This document shows positions 39,291 to 47,011 of a DNA stretch of 64,000 bases, piece by piece. A model generated the notes under the pieces. It was not told where the DNA came from, made no database searches, and saw only the letters and a list, made by a program, of their open reading frames with translations. Both the position numbers and the translations under genes were made by a program. How positions within the stretch are numbered: the stretch's first letter is position 1; every line of letters begins with the position of its first letter. The stretch comes from Paracoccus sulfuroxidans (GTDB lineage Bacteria; Pseudomonadota; Alphaproteobacteria; Rhodobacterales; Rhodobacteraceae): contig NZ_VLKU01000003.1 of assembly GCF_007830335.1 (NCBI RefSeq), forward strand, positions 1 through 64,000, read 5' to 3'.

Positions 39291-40097
39291 ATGCGTCTTG
39301 CGCCGCTCATGCTTGCGATGGGGCTTGGTGTTGCCGCCTGTGCACCGACGACCACCCCGACGACGATGCCCACCGAGTCGGCCACGCCCGCCGTCTATGG
39401 CGCGCGAACCGATACCGGACCGAATGGCGAGCCGATTGAAATCCACGCCGTCCGCGCCGCCTATCTGAACGACCGCAACACCCGTCAGCGCGTGGCCTAT
39501 AACGGCAGCGAGGCGCCCGGCACCATCGTCGTCGACCCCTATGCCCGCCTGCTGTACCACGTCCTGCCGAATGGCGAGGCGATGCGCTTTGGCGTGGCCG
39601 TGGGCAAGGCTGGCCTGAACTTCCAGGGCAATGCCTCGATCAACCGCAAGGCGGCCTGGCCGTCCTGGGTTCCGACCGCCAACATGGTCCGCACCCAGCC
39701 CGAGCTTTACGGTCACCTCAAGGGCGGCCTGAAGGGCGGCGTCGACAACCCGCTGGGGTCGCGCGCGCTCTACCTCTATCAGGGCGGCCAGGACACCATG
39801 TACCGCATCCACGGCACGATGGACCCGTCCTCGGTCGGCAAGGCCACCTCGGCTGGCTGTATCCGCATGTTCAACCAGGACGTCATGGACCTCTTCAACG
39901 AGATCCCGAACGGCACCAAGGTGAAGGTCCGCACCCAGGCAGAAAGCATCGCCATGGAAGGCCCGATGGTTCAGACCCGCGACGGCTATCTGGTTCCTGC
40001 GAATGAATACCAGCAGGCGACCGGCGCGCCCGTGCCCTCGACCACGATCCAGACGGCGAATGGCTCGCCGGTGCAATCGGCGGTTCCTGCGCGCTAA
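39291..40097 (+). CDS. L,D-transpeptidase lipoprotein (YkuD domain)
   Basis: 268 residues. A lipoprotein signal with lipobox GVAAC (Cys about residue 16) predicts outer-membrane anchoring in the periplasm. The YkuD domain has the IHGTMDPSSVGKATSAGCIRM motif in which His and Cys are catalytic; the enzyme makes 3-3 cross-links or attaches proteins to peptidoglycan. A Thr/Pro linker follows the lipobox. The ATG at 39291 is chosen for the lipobox position, with AAGGAT upstream. Confidence 0.9.
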   Translation: MRLAPLMLAMGLGVAACAPTTTPTTMPTESATPAVYGARTDTGPNGEPIEIHAVRAAYLNDRNTRQRVAYNGSEAPGTIVVDPYARLLYHVLPNGEAMRFGVAVGKAGLNFQGNASINRKAAWPSWVPTANMVRTQPELYGHLKGGLKGGVDNPLGSRALYLYQGGQDTMYRIHGTMDPSSVGKATSAGCIRMFNQDVMDLFNEIPNGTKVKVRTQAESIAMEGPMVQTRDGYLVPANEYQQATGAPVPSTTIQTANGSPVQSAVPAR

Positions 40098-40120
40098 GGT
40101 TGAAAACCGCGAATGCCTTG

Positions 40121-40147
40121 ACGCCCCGGTCTTTTCCGGGGCGTTTT
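40121..40147 (+). terminator. Terminator after the L,D-transpeptidase gene
   Basis: ACGCCCCGG, loop TCTTTT, CCGGGGCGT followed by TTT; 9-bp stem. Confidence 0.75.
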
Positions 40148-40216
40148 CAATGGCGCAAACGGGTGCGTTGTGGCAGTTTTCCAGCAGGATATCTGTGGCA
40201 TTTTGATGAGGTCGTG

Positions 40217-40696
40217 ATGGCAGAACAGGCACCCAAACCCGGTGACGTGGAGCGGATGGAACTGTCCGAGCTGGTCGCGCTGACCTCGCCCGAGCGGTTG
40301 GCCGAGATGAAGCGCCCGGCGCTGTCGCGACTGGTCAAGCAGCTGCGCGAGGCGCGCGATGCGGCCGAGGACAAGGCGCAGCGCAAGGACATTGCCGCCG
40401 CCTTCCGCGCCGCCAATGATGAAAAGCAGCAGCGCAAGGCCACCGCGCCTGCGGAGTCCGAGGCGAAGCCTGCGAAAGCAGTTGCCGCCGCGACCGAGCC
40501 CAAGGGCGAGGACAAGAAGGCCGAGAAGGCCGAGGCCAAGCGCCGCCGCGAGGCCGAAAAGGCCGAGAAGAAGCGCGTCCGCGAGGCCGAGAAGGCCGAA
40601 AAGCAGGCCGCCGCCAAGGCCGCGCGCGAGGCCGAGAAGGAACGCCGCAAGGCTGCCCGTGCCGCCGCACGCACCGGCGATGATGTGGACAGCTAG
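40217..40696 (+). CDS. Ala/Lys/Glu-rich coiled-coil protein, unknown
   Basis: 159 residues. An ordered helical N-terminal part (residues ~1-70, MELSELVALTSPERLAEMKR) precedes a long charged repetitive helix of AEKAEKKRVREAEK type to the end. I do not recognise a family; similar low-complexity tails occur in TolA-like or nucleoid proteins, but nothing here shows such a role. ATG 40217 is the only start that avoids the preceding terminator. It is followed 15 bases later by the transglycosylase gene. Confidence 0.7.
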   Translation: MAEQAPKPGDVERMELSELVALTSPERLAEMKRPALSRLVKQLREARDAAEDKAQRKDIAAAFRAANDEKQQRKATAPAESEAKPAKAVAAATEPKGEDKKAEKAEAKRRREAEKAEKKRVREAEKAEKQAAAKAAREAEKERRKAARAAARTGDDVDS

Positions 40697-40711
40697 GACA
40701 GACGGGACGTG

Positions 40712-41680
40712 ATGCGGAAGAGCCTTGGTTTGCCCCGCCTGCGCCGGGGGATGGTGAAGGTGCTGCCGATGCTGGCGGCGGCGGTTTCAGTGCTGGCGAC
40801 CCCGATCAGTGCGCCTGCCTATGAGGCCGCCGAGGCCCACAGTTCGCGCCCGGCGCCGCGCGACAGCGAGAATATGCGCTGCACCAGTGATATGAGCATC
40901 TGCATCTCGGTCGCGACCTATGTGCCGGATGTTTGTGCGGCCATCGAGCGCTCGGCCGAAATCTCGGGGATCGACCCGCATTTCTTTGCCCGGCTTTTGT
41001 GGAAGGAAAGCCTGTTCGAGCCCGGCGCGATCAGCCCGGTCGGTGCCATGGGGATCGCGCAATTCATGCCGGGCACGGCGGATATGGTGGGGCTGGACGA
41101 TCCCTATAATCCGGCGAAGGCGATTGCCGCCTCGGCCCGCTATCTGCGCAGCCTGACCGATAATTTCGGCAATATGGGGCTGGCGGCCATCGCCTATAAC
41201 GGTGGCGAGAACCGGGCGGCGCGCTTTGTCTCGGGCGGCGGTTCGCTGCCCTGGGAGACGCAGGATTACGTCGAGGCGATCACCGGGCGGAACGCCTGGA
41301 CCTGGCGCGACGATCCGCCGGAGCTGGGTGAGGTCGACATCCGTCTGGACAAGGAGCAGCCGTTCCGCGCCGCCTGTATCGAACTGGCCGGGAACCGCCG
41401 TCTGCGCGAGTTCAAGACGCAGGATCATCCCTGGCCCTGGGGCGTCATCGTGGCCTCGCATCGCAGCCAGTCGGGGGTGACGACGCAGGTCTCGCGCCTG
41501 AACCGGCAGCTGCGCCCGATCCTGGGCGGCAAGCGGGTGAGCTATGTCCGGCGCGCGCTGACCGGCTCGGCCAGCCGGGTCTATACCGCGCAGATCGGTT
41601 ACAGTTCGCGGACCGAGGCGTTTGCCTTTTGCAACCGGCTGAAAAGTCTGGGCGGGCGCTGCATCGTTCTGAAGAATTAG
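40712..41680 (+). CDS. Lytic murein transglycosylase (SLT) with C-terminal SPOR-like region
   Basis: 322 residues. An N-terminal signal helix is followed by an SLT domain (residues ~75-190): the catalytic Glu lies in LWKESLFEPGAISPVGAMG, then GIAQFMPGTADMVG and AIAYNGGENRA. It cleaves glycan strands in the periplasm to 1,6-anhydro products. The last ~75 residues (VYTAQIGYSSRTEAFAFCNRL) resemble a peptidoglycan-binding SPOR domain. ATG 40712; a GTG one codon earlier is possible. Confidence 0.88.
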   Translation: MRKSLGLPRLRRGMVKVLPMLAAAVSVLATPISAPAYEAAEAHSSRPAPRDSENMRCTSDMSICISVATYVPDVCAAIERSAEISGIDPHFFARLLWKESLFEPGAISPVGAMGIAQFMPGTADMVGLDDPYNPAKAIAASARYLRSLTDNFGNMGLAAIAYNGGENRAARFVSGGGSLPWETQDYVEAITGRNAWTWRDDPPELGEVDIRLDKEQPFRAACIELAGNRRLREFKTQDHPWPWGVIVASHRSQSGVTTQVSRLNRQLRPILGGKRVSYVRRALTGSASRVYTAQIGYSSRTEAFAFCNRLKSLGGRCIVLKN

Positions 41681-41683
41681 GAA

Positions 41684-41715
41684 CGGCCGCGCTTTGGGGC
41701 GCGGCCGGGTTTTTG
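41684..41715 (+). terminator. Terminator between convergent transglycosylase and binding-protein genes
   Basis: CGGCCGCGC, loop TTTGGG, GCGCGGCCG then GGTTTTT; 9-bp stem. It overlaps the start of an intergenic element that recurs near 50460-50511. Confidence 0.7.
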
Positions 41716-41744
41716 GGTATTTGGGCAACGAAGAAATTGGGGCT

Positions 41745-43217
41745 TCAGTTGGTCCAGCGGACGTTTGTCAGGTCGTTGGCGGGCATGGGGGCGTTTTCCC
41801 ACAGGCCCTCGATCTCGGCCTTGGCGACGCCGGTCTTTGGCAGCTGGAAGAGATAGGCGTTGACGTAGTCGTCGGCGATGATTTCCTGCGCCTGCTTGAG
41901 GAGCATCGAGCGTTCGGCCGGGTCGACGGTCGCGTCGAGCTTGGTCATCAGGTCCTTGAAGGCCTGATTGTGGTAGTTGAAGTAATAGTCATCGCGGGCG
42001 TAATTGCCGATGTCCATGGGCTCGACATGGCTGATGATCGTCAGGTCATAGTCGGCGTTCTTGTAGACCTGTTCGAGCCATTGCGCCCATTCCATGTTGA
42101 TCGTCTGAGTCTGGATGCCGACGGCGCGAAGCTCGGCTGCGATGATCTCTCCGCCGCGGCGGGCGTAGGGGGTGGGCGGCAGTGCAAGGCGCAGGTTGAT
42201 GTCCTTGAGGCCGGTTTCCGCGATCAGCTTCTGCGCAAGCTCGGGGTCGAATTGCGACTTGGACGTGAGGTCGGTGTAGTCGGGGTTGTGCGGGGCGAAA
42301 TGCGTGCCGATGGGCGTGCCATAGCCGAACATTGCGCCGTCGATGATGTCCTGCCGGTTGATCGCATGCGAGATCGCCTCGCGCAGGCGTTTGTCGTCGA
42401 GGGGCGCCTTGGCGTTGTTCATCGCGAGGATGGTTTCGCCCTCGGTCGTGCCGACGAGGACCTTGAAGCGCGGGTCGGACTGAAGCTGGGCCAGCGTTTC
42501 GGCGGCGGGATAGATGGGGAAAGCGTCGATATCGCCCGCCATCATCGCCGAGAAGGCCGCCGTCGGATCGCCGATGAAGCGGAAGGTTGCGGATTTCAGC
42601 GCTGGTTTCGGCCCCCAATAGCCGTCGAAGGCCGTGAGTGAGATCTGGTCGCCCTGACGCCATTCACCGAACTGGAAGGGGCCGGTGCCGACCGGATGGG
42701 TGGCGATGTCCTTGATGCTCGCCTCATCGACCATGACAGCATCGCCCCAGGCCATCTTGAAGGGGAAGGCGCCGTCGGGCGCTTTCAGGGTGATGCGGAC
42801 GGTCTGGGGGTCGACGGCCTCGATTTTCTCGATGCCTTCGAAGAGCCATTTCTGCGCATTGGTGCTGTCGGCGGCGCGCGCGCGGTCCAGCGAGAAGATC
42901 ACATCCTGCGCATCGAAATCGCTGCCGTCGTGGAATTTCACGCCCTTGTGGAGGTGAAAGACGTAGGTCTTGCCGCCCTCCTCGATATCCCAGCTTTCGG
43001 CGAGGCCGGGGATGGTGCTGCCGTCAGGGGCGGCGCGGGTCAGCCCCTCGAAGATATTGGCGTAGACGATTTCGTCGATGGCCGCTGCCGCCCCGCCGGT
43101 GGGGTCGAGGTTCGGCGGCTCAAGCACCATGCCGAGCGTGATATGGTCCTGCTGGGCCAGCGCCGGCATCGAGATCAGGGCCGAGATGGCGGCCGCCTGC
43201 AGGAGTGTCTTGAGCAT
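41745..43217 (-). CDS. Peptide ABC transporter substrate-binding protein (family 5)
   Basis: 490 residues. Signal peptide MLKTLLQAAAISALISMPALAQ; then the SBP family 5 pattern LGMVLEPPNLDPTGG, NIFEGLTRAAPDGSTIPGLAESWD and YVFHLHKGVKFHDG. It binds peptides or similar ligands in the periplasm. No permease is adjacent, so it probably serves the Dpp-like permeases and ATPase at 31910-35285. ATG 43217 is chosen for the signal peptide; an ATG at 43232 adds five residues. Confidence 0.9.
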   Translation of the reverse strand: MLKTLLQAAAISALISMPALAQQDHITLGMVLEPPNLDPTGGAAAAIDEIVYANIFEGLTRAAPDGSTIPGLAESWDIEEGGKTYVFHLHKGVKFHDGSDFDAQDVIFSLDRARAADSTNAQKWLFEGIEKIEAVDPQTVRITLKAPDGAFPFKMAWGDAVMVDEASIKDIATHPVGTGPFQFGEWRQGDQISLTAFDGYWGPKPALKSATFRFIGDPTAAFSAMMAGDIDAFPIYPAAETLAQLQSDPRFKVLVGTTEGETILAMNNAKAPLDDKRLREAISHAINRQDIIDGAMFGYGTPIGTHFAPHNPDYTDLTSKSQFDPELAQKLIAETGLKDINLRLALPPTPYARRGGEIIAAELRAVGIQTQTINMEWAQWLEQVYKNADYDLTIISHVEPMDIGNYARDDYYFNYHNQAFKDLMTKLDATVDPAERSMLLKQAQEIIADDYVNAYLFQLPKTGVAKAEIEGLWENAPMPANDLTNVRWTN

Positions 43218-43268
43218 CCGATATCCCCCCATGGTGTCGGGGTATCATTCAGCGCATTTCGGCGGTGA

Positions 43269-43961
43269 TCAAGTCCGAGGCTCGGTCAGTTGCTGTGCGA
43301 TGCCCGCGAACATCAGCCAGGCCGAGGTGACGACAAGACCCCAGCTGGCCCAGCTTTGCGGGTGGAAATTGACCACGACCGCCCAGATGGCGAAGAAGAC
43401 CCAGCCCGCCGTCATCGGAAGCGAGATCCAGCGCCAGCGCTCGGTGCGCACCGGGTGGATGAACTTGACGTTCAGGAACATGCCGACGGTCAGCGCCACC
43501 ACGATCAGCAGGATGATCCAGTGGTTCGGCTTCAGCGCGAACAGCACCAGCACCACCATGTTCCAGCAGCCGGGGAAGCCCATGAACGAATTGTCCTTGG
43601 TCTTCATCCGCGTGTCGGCGAAATAGATCACGCTGCCATAGACGATGGCGATGATCGCGATCCAGCCCGTCCAGCCCTCCAGCAGGCCGGATTTGAACAG
43701 CGCATAGGCCGGGATGAACACATAGGTCAGGTAGTCGATGATCAGGTCCATCAGCACGCCGTCATAGGTCGGCCAGTTGGACTTGACCTCGTACCGGCGG
43801 GCCAGCGGGCCATCAACGCCGTCGACGATCAGCGCAATTACCAGCCAGAAGAACATGTTCGGCCATTGCCCCTCGACCGCGGCCAAAAGGGCCAGCATCG
43901 ACAGGACGGCACCGGTTGCTGTCAGCAGATGAACGGAAAGGGCTTTGAAACGAAGCTGCAT
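43269..43961 (-). CDS. pcs: Phosphatidylcholine synthase
   Basis: 230 residues, a CDP-alcohol phosphatidyltransferase of the inner membrane. The catalytic motif spreads over DGVDGPLARRYEVK and YDGVLMDLIIDY, the spacing typical of Pcs, which condenses choline with CDP-diacylglycerol. About eight membrane helices. The length matches Pcs from rhizobia. Confidence 0.9.
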   Translation of the reverse strand: MQLRFKALSVHLLTATGAVLSMLALLAAVEGQWPNMFFWLVIALIVDGVDGPLARRYEVKSNWPTYDGVLMDLIIDYLTYVFIPAYALFKSGLLEGWTGWIAIIAIVYGSVIYFADTRMKTKDNSFMGFPGCWNMVVLVLFALKPNHWIILLIVVALTVGMFLNVKFIHPVRTERWRWISLPMTAGWVFFAIWAVVVNFHPQSWASWGLVVTSAWLMFAGIAQQLTEPRT

Positions 43962-44058
43962 CGCCCGCTTCTGTCACCAATTCGTCAATTTCGCAAGTTC
44001 GCTTGCAGTCTTATCGCGCATGAGCACGCGACTGATGCGCTTCTGCCCGACCGCCTGC

Positions 44059-44934
44059 TTAAAGCGTGAATTCCGGCTGCGAATAGCCCTGCAGATAGAG
44101 AAGCGAGGTCAGATCGCCGTGGTTGACCCGGACGCTGACCTGCGCCGCGACCGAGGGCTTGGCGTGCAGCGCGACGCCGGTTCCGGCCAGGTGCAGCATG
44201 CCAAGGTCATTCGCGCCGTCGCCGACCGCGATGGCCGCGGCCGGGGTCAGGCCGTGGCGGGCGGTGATCTGTTCCAGCGCCTCGATCTTGGCTTCGCGGC
44301 CCAGCACCGGCAGCGAGACATGGCCGGTCAGGACGCCATCCTCGGACAGCAGCGTATTGGCGCGGTGTTCGTCAAAGCCCAGGGCGGCGGCGACCGGCTC
44401 GGTGAAGACGGTGAACCCGCCCGAGACCAGCGCCGTATAGGCGCCATGCGCCTTCATCGTCGCGATCAGCGTGCGACCGCCGGGCATCAGGGTGATGCGG
44501 CTGTCCAGTACCTGCTCGATGACGCTTTCCTGAAGCCCTGCCAGCAGGCCCACACGCTCGACCAGAGCTTCGTGGAAATTCAGCTCTCCGTTCATGGCGC
44601 GGGCGGTGATGGCGGCGACGCGTTCGCCTACTCCGGCGAAATCGGCCAGCTCATCGATGCATTCCTGCTGGATCATGGTCGAATCCATATCGGCCAGCAG
44701 GATGGATTTGCGTCGGTCCTGCGAGGGCTGCAGCGCCATGTCGAAGCCCAGTTCCTGCAGCATCTCCCAGCGGTCCCAGAAACCGGCGGGCTGGTCCTCA
44801 AGCGGGAATTCGGCGGCGACCTCGCGTTCCAGCCAGCGGGCCGGGCCGCCGTTCCAGCGCTTGCGCAACTCCTCGACCAGGGATGAGGGCAGGTCGGCGC
44901 GGTCGGGTGCGGCAAGAAGCGTAAGCGTGAACAT
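44059..44934 (-). CDS. serB: Phosphoserine phosphatase
   Basis: 291 residues. HAD motif I ADMDSTMIQQEC holds the nucleophilic Asp; then VSGGFTVFTEPVA (motif II region) and AVGDGANDLGML (motif IV). The N-terminal ~75 residues are the regulatory part seen in SerB. It makes L-serine in the last step of the pathway whose other enzymes, serC and serA, lie 4.4 kb away. Confidence 0.94.
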   Translation of the reverse strand: MFTLTLLAAPDRADLPSSLVEELRKRWNGGPARWLEREVAAEFPLEDQPAGFWDRWEMLQELGFDMALQPSQDRRKSILLADMDSTMIQQECIDELADFAGVGERVAAITARAMNGELNFHEALVERVGLLAGLQESVIEQVLDSRITLMPGGRTLIATMKAHGAYTALVSGGFTVFTEPVAAALGFDEHRANTLLSEDGVLTGHVSLPVLGREAKIEALEQITARHGLTPAAAIAVGDGANDLGMLHLAGTGVALHAKPSVAAQVSVRVNHGDLTSLLYLQGYSQPEFTL

Positions 44935-45041
44935 GAAGCCTCCGGGCTGATGCTTGGCGCAGGACTAGCCAAGAAGAACCGCAGCTTCAATCGCGAAGCG
45001 CGCGGCGCGAGTGGTCAGAGACCCGCGCCACGGATCATGGA

Positions 45042-45512
45042 TCAGTCGTGAAGACCGTCAAGGAAGGCGGCAAAGCTGCCCGCGACCTGGGTGATGGCAC
45101 CAGCGCCTTCGTCTTCGGTGACGTCCAGATCCACCAGCGCGACCGAGGGGTCGGGGCCCAGGCGATAGTCGAAGACAAAAATGCCCTGACTGCTGTCCGA
45201 GGTGAAGGGCACCAGTTTTCCCGCAACATCCGGTGGCAGATCTTCCTCCAGCGCCTCGATATAGTGCCATGTGTTATAGCTGAAATCGTCGCCCTCGAAA
45301 TGCTGCTTGACGAAGAACAGCGCGTTGACGGGGATCCGCGCCTCGCCCACATCCGCGACCGAGGGTTCGGGGATCTGCCCGAAATGCGCCTTGACGGTGC
45401 TGCGGTAATCCGGGGGCAGGGCGACGCCGCGCACCTCTTCCAGAATGTCCAGATCCGCGTCAGTCACCGGGGGCAGGCCGGATTTGTAGTCGTGCCATTC
45501 AATCTCGGCCAT
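45042..45512 (-). CDS. SUKH (SMI1/KNR4)-like immunity protein, copy 2
   Basis: 156 residues. The fold pattern begins with VTDADLDILEEVRGVALPPDYRSTVKAHFG, typical of SMI1/KNR4 immunity proteins, and ends AGSFAAFLDGL. It is clearly paralogous to the protein at 46498-46959 (shared VGEARIPVNALFFVK, LVPFTSDSSQGIFVFDYR). It follows the shortened toxin gene by 44 bases and probably neutralises it in the cytoplasm. No signal peptide. Confidence 0.85.
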   Translation of the reverse strand: MAEIEWHDYKSGLPPVTDADLDILEEVRGVALPPDYRSTVKAHFGQIPEPSVADVGEARIPVNALFFVKQHFEGDDFSYNTWHYIEALEEDLPPDVAGKLVPFTSDSSQGIFVFDYRLGPDPSVALVDLDVTEDEGAGAITQVAGSFAAFLDGLHD

Positions 45513-45556
45513 GTCGGTCCTCGCTTAGAACAGAATTGGGATGCGGTCACGGGCGG

Positions 45557-46225
45557 CTAGCTGCGCCCGCCGCCCCAGGTCGCCATACCGCCGGTGTGTT
45601 TGAAGGCGGCGTGGGGGGCTCGGTCGACCAGTTTCATCAGGCCCATATTCTGATGATGGTGCCAGGTCAGGTCGGCGGGCGAGCTATTGAAGTTTCTGCC
45701 CTGGAGGAAATCGTCCCTCTGTTGTTGGCTCAGGCCCATGCGTCCGGCAAGGCGTGGATCACCCTTTAGCGCAGTTTGCACGGCTTCATTCGCGGCTTTG
45801 AAATGCCCGACTGAATCCTTGGTGTTGATGTGTTTGGGATCGAGATAAACGTCCGCCTTCGATTGAAACACCGGGAAACCATTCGGGTCGTAGGTCACCT
45901 TCTCGGAGATGTTCGAGCTGGTGCCGACCTTCGAGCCATCAGGGTTCATCACCCAGGTCACATTGCTTTTGGGCTGATTGACCGTCACCGTCGTGCCGTC
46001 GACCCTTTGGGCCTGCGGTTGGTCGTCCTTCTGACGCCGCCACGTTTTCGGCGGGTCACCGATGGTGATCATATTGTTACCGACCATGGTGGTCTTGCCC
46101 TTGTTCCCGTCGACAATCAGCGGGGCGGGCTTGTTTCCGGTCAGGGCTTGCTGGGCGGAAACGGACATATAGGGGTTGTTCTGAAGGCGGGTTTGTCTTC
46201 CGGAAAGAGGACGAAGTGCGGGCAT
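45557..46225 (-). CDS. Shortened polymorphic toxin with WHH-type nuclease domain
   Basis: 222 residues. The C-terminal ~110 residues parallel those of the 684-residue toxin: YDPNGFPVFQSKADVYLDPKHIN and LTWHHHQNMGLMKLVDR then HTGGMATWGGGRS, an HNH/Endo VII-type WHH nuclease pattern. Similarity starts near KPAPLIVDG (about residue 32); the Pro-rich, helical and pre-toxin parts are missing. The ATG at 46225 has AGGTG ahead. It looks like a displaced toxin tip with its own start, probably derived by internal deletion of a paralogue. Confidence 0.82.
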   Translation of the reverse strand: MPALRPLSGRQTRLQNNPYMSVSAQQALTGNKPAPLIVDGNKGKTTMVGNNMITIGDPPKTWRRQKDDQPQAQRVDGTTVTVNQPKSNVTWVMNPDGSKVGTSSNISEKVTYDPNGFPVFQSKADVYLDPKHINTKDSVGHFKAANEAVQTALKGDPRLAGRMGLSQQQRDDFLQGRNFNSSPADLTWHHHQNMGLMKLVDRAPHAAFKHTGGMATWGGGRS

Positions 46226-46439
46226 ATTGGCACCTGTAAAATGAACTCGTTACAATCGCGGGTTGATGTTCAACTCATTGTTTAAGCGTCTATAAAGCAT
46301 GCTAGCATCGCGCAGATGCCTTGCCCACGGGGGCGCCGGGACAGGGCAAAAACCCGCCTTTTTCTACCCATGGGATCAGAGGATTGCCGCCTTTTCGCGC
46401 CGCATCTGCGGCGGTTTCGCGATCGTGATGGCGCGCAGC
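46226..46439. other. Promoter region of the shortened toxin gene
   Basis: No gene seen. The bottom strand carries TTGTAACGAGTTC (46255-46243), 17 bases before the ATG, matching a box ahead of the large toxin gene. Its GC content is lower than the neighbours. Confidence 0.4.
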
Positions 46440-46470
46440 AAAAAGGCCCCGCCGGTTGCGGCGGGGCCTT
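46440..46470 (-). terminator. Terminator after immunity gene copy 1
   Basis: Read on the bottom strand, AAGGCCCCGCCG, loop CAAC, CGGCGGGGCCTT then TTT; a 12-bp stem. It separates the full toxin-immunity unit from the shortened one. Confidence 0.8.
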
Positions 46471-46497
46471 CGGATCTCGTGCCGTGGTGCGACAGGC

Positions 46498-46959
46498 CTA
46501 GTCGTGCAGCCCGTTCAGGAAATCCGCGAAACTGCCTGCGACCGGGGTGATGAGACCATCTTCCTCTTCGGTCAGGTCCATATCGACCAGCGAGACCGAG
46601 GGCGTGTCGCCGTTGCGATAGTCGAAGACAAAGATCCCGTGGCTGCTGTCCGAGGTGAAGGGCACCAGCCGCGCGGCCAGATCGCCCAGCTCTCCGTCCA
46701 TATCCTCGATATAGGACCACATGTTGTAGCTGTTGTTTTCCGTCGCGTCCTTTTTCACGAAGAACAGCGCGTTCACGGGGATCTGCGCCTCGCCCACATT
46801 CGCAACGCCGGGCGTCGGAATGTCGCCGCGATGGGCTTTCACCGTCTCGCGGTAGTCGGCGGGAAGCTTCACGCCACGCGCGGCCTCGACCTCGTTCAGA
46901 TCGGCATCGGTGACTTCCGGAAGGCCGGACTTGTAAGGGGACCAAGTGATGCTGGCCAT
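46498..46959 (-). CDS. SUKH (SMI1/KNR4)-like immunity protein, copy 1
   Basis: 153 residues, MASITWSPYKSGLPEVTDADLNEVEAARGVKLPADYRETV in the family pattern. It should bind and block the nuclease tip of the toxin encoded just upstream. The ATG at 46959 is preferred: GGAGAACAGC lies ahead, and the longer frame beyond it runs through the toxin gene in another register. It is closely related to the copy at 45042-45512. Confidence 0.85.
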   Translation of the reverse strand: MASITWSPYKSGLPEVTDADLNEVEAARGVKLPADYRETVKAHRGDIPTPGVANVGEAQIPVNALFFVKKDATENNSYNMWSYIEDMDGELGDLAARLVPFTSDSSHGIFVFDYRNGDTPSVSLVDMDLTEEEDGLITPVAGSFADFLNGLHD

Positions 46960-47011
46960 GCTGTTCTCCGTCTTGACGTAACTGCCGGGTGTAGATGCGG
47001 GCTGGGGTGGC

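Noticed and set aside
41745-43217. Binding protein as nickel or haem type
   Set aside because: No distinguishing motif; only the general family 5 peptide-binding pattern can be supported.
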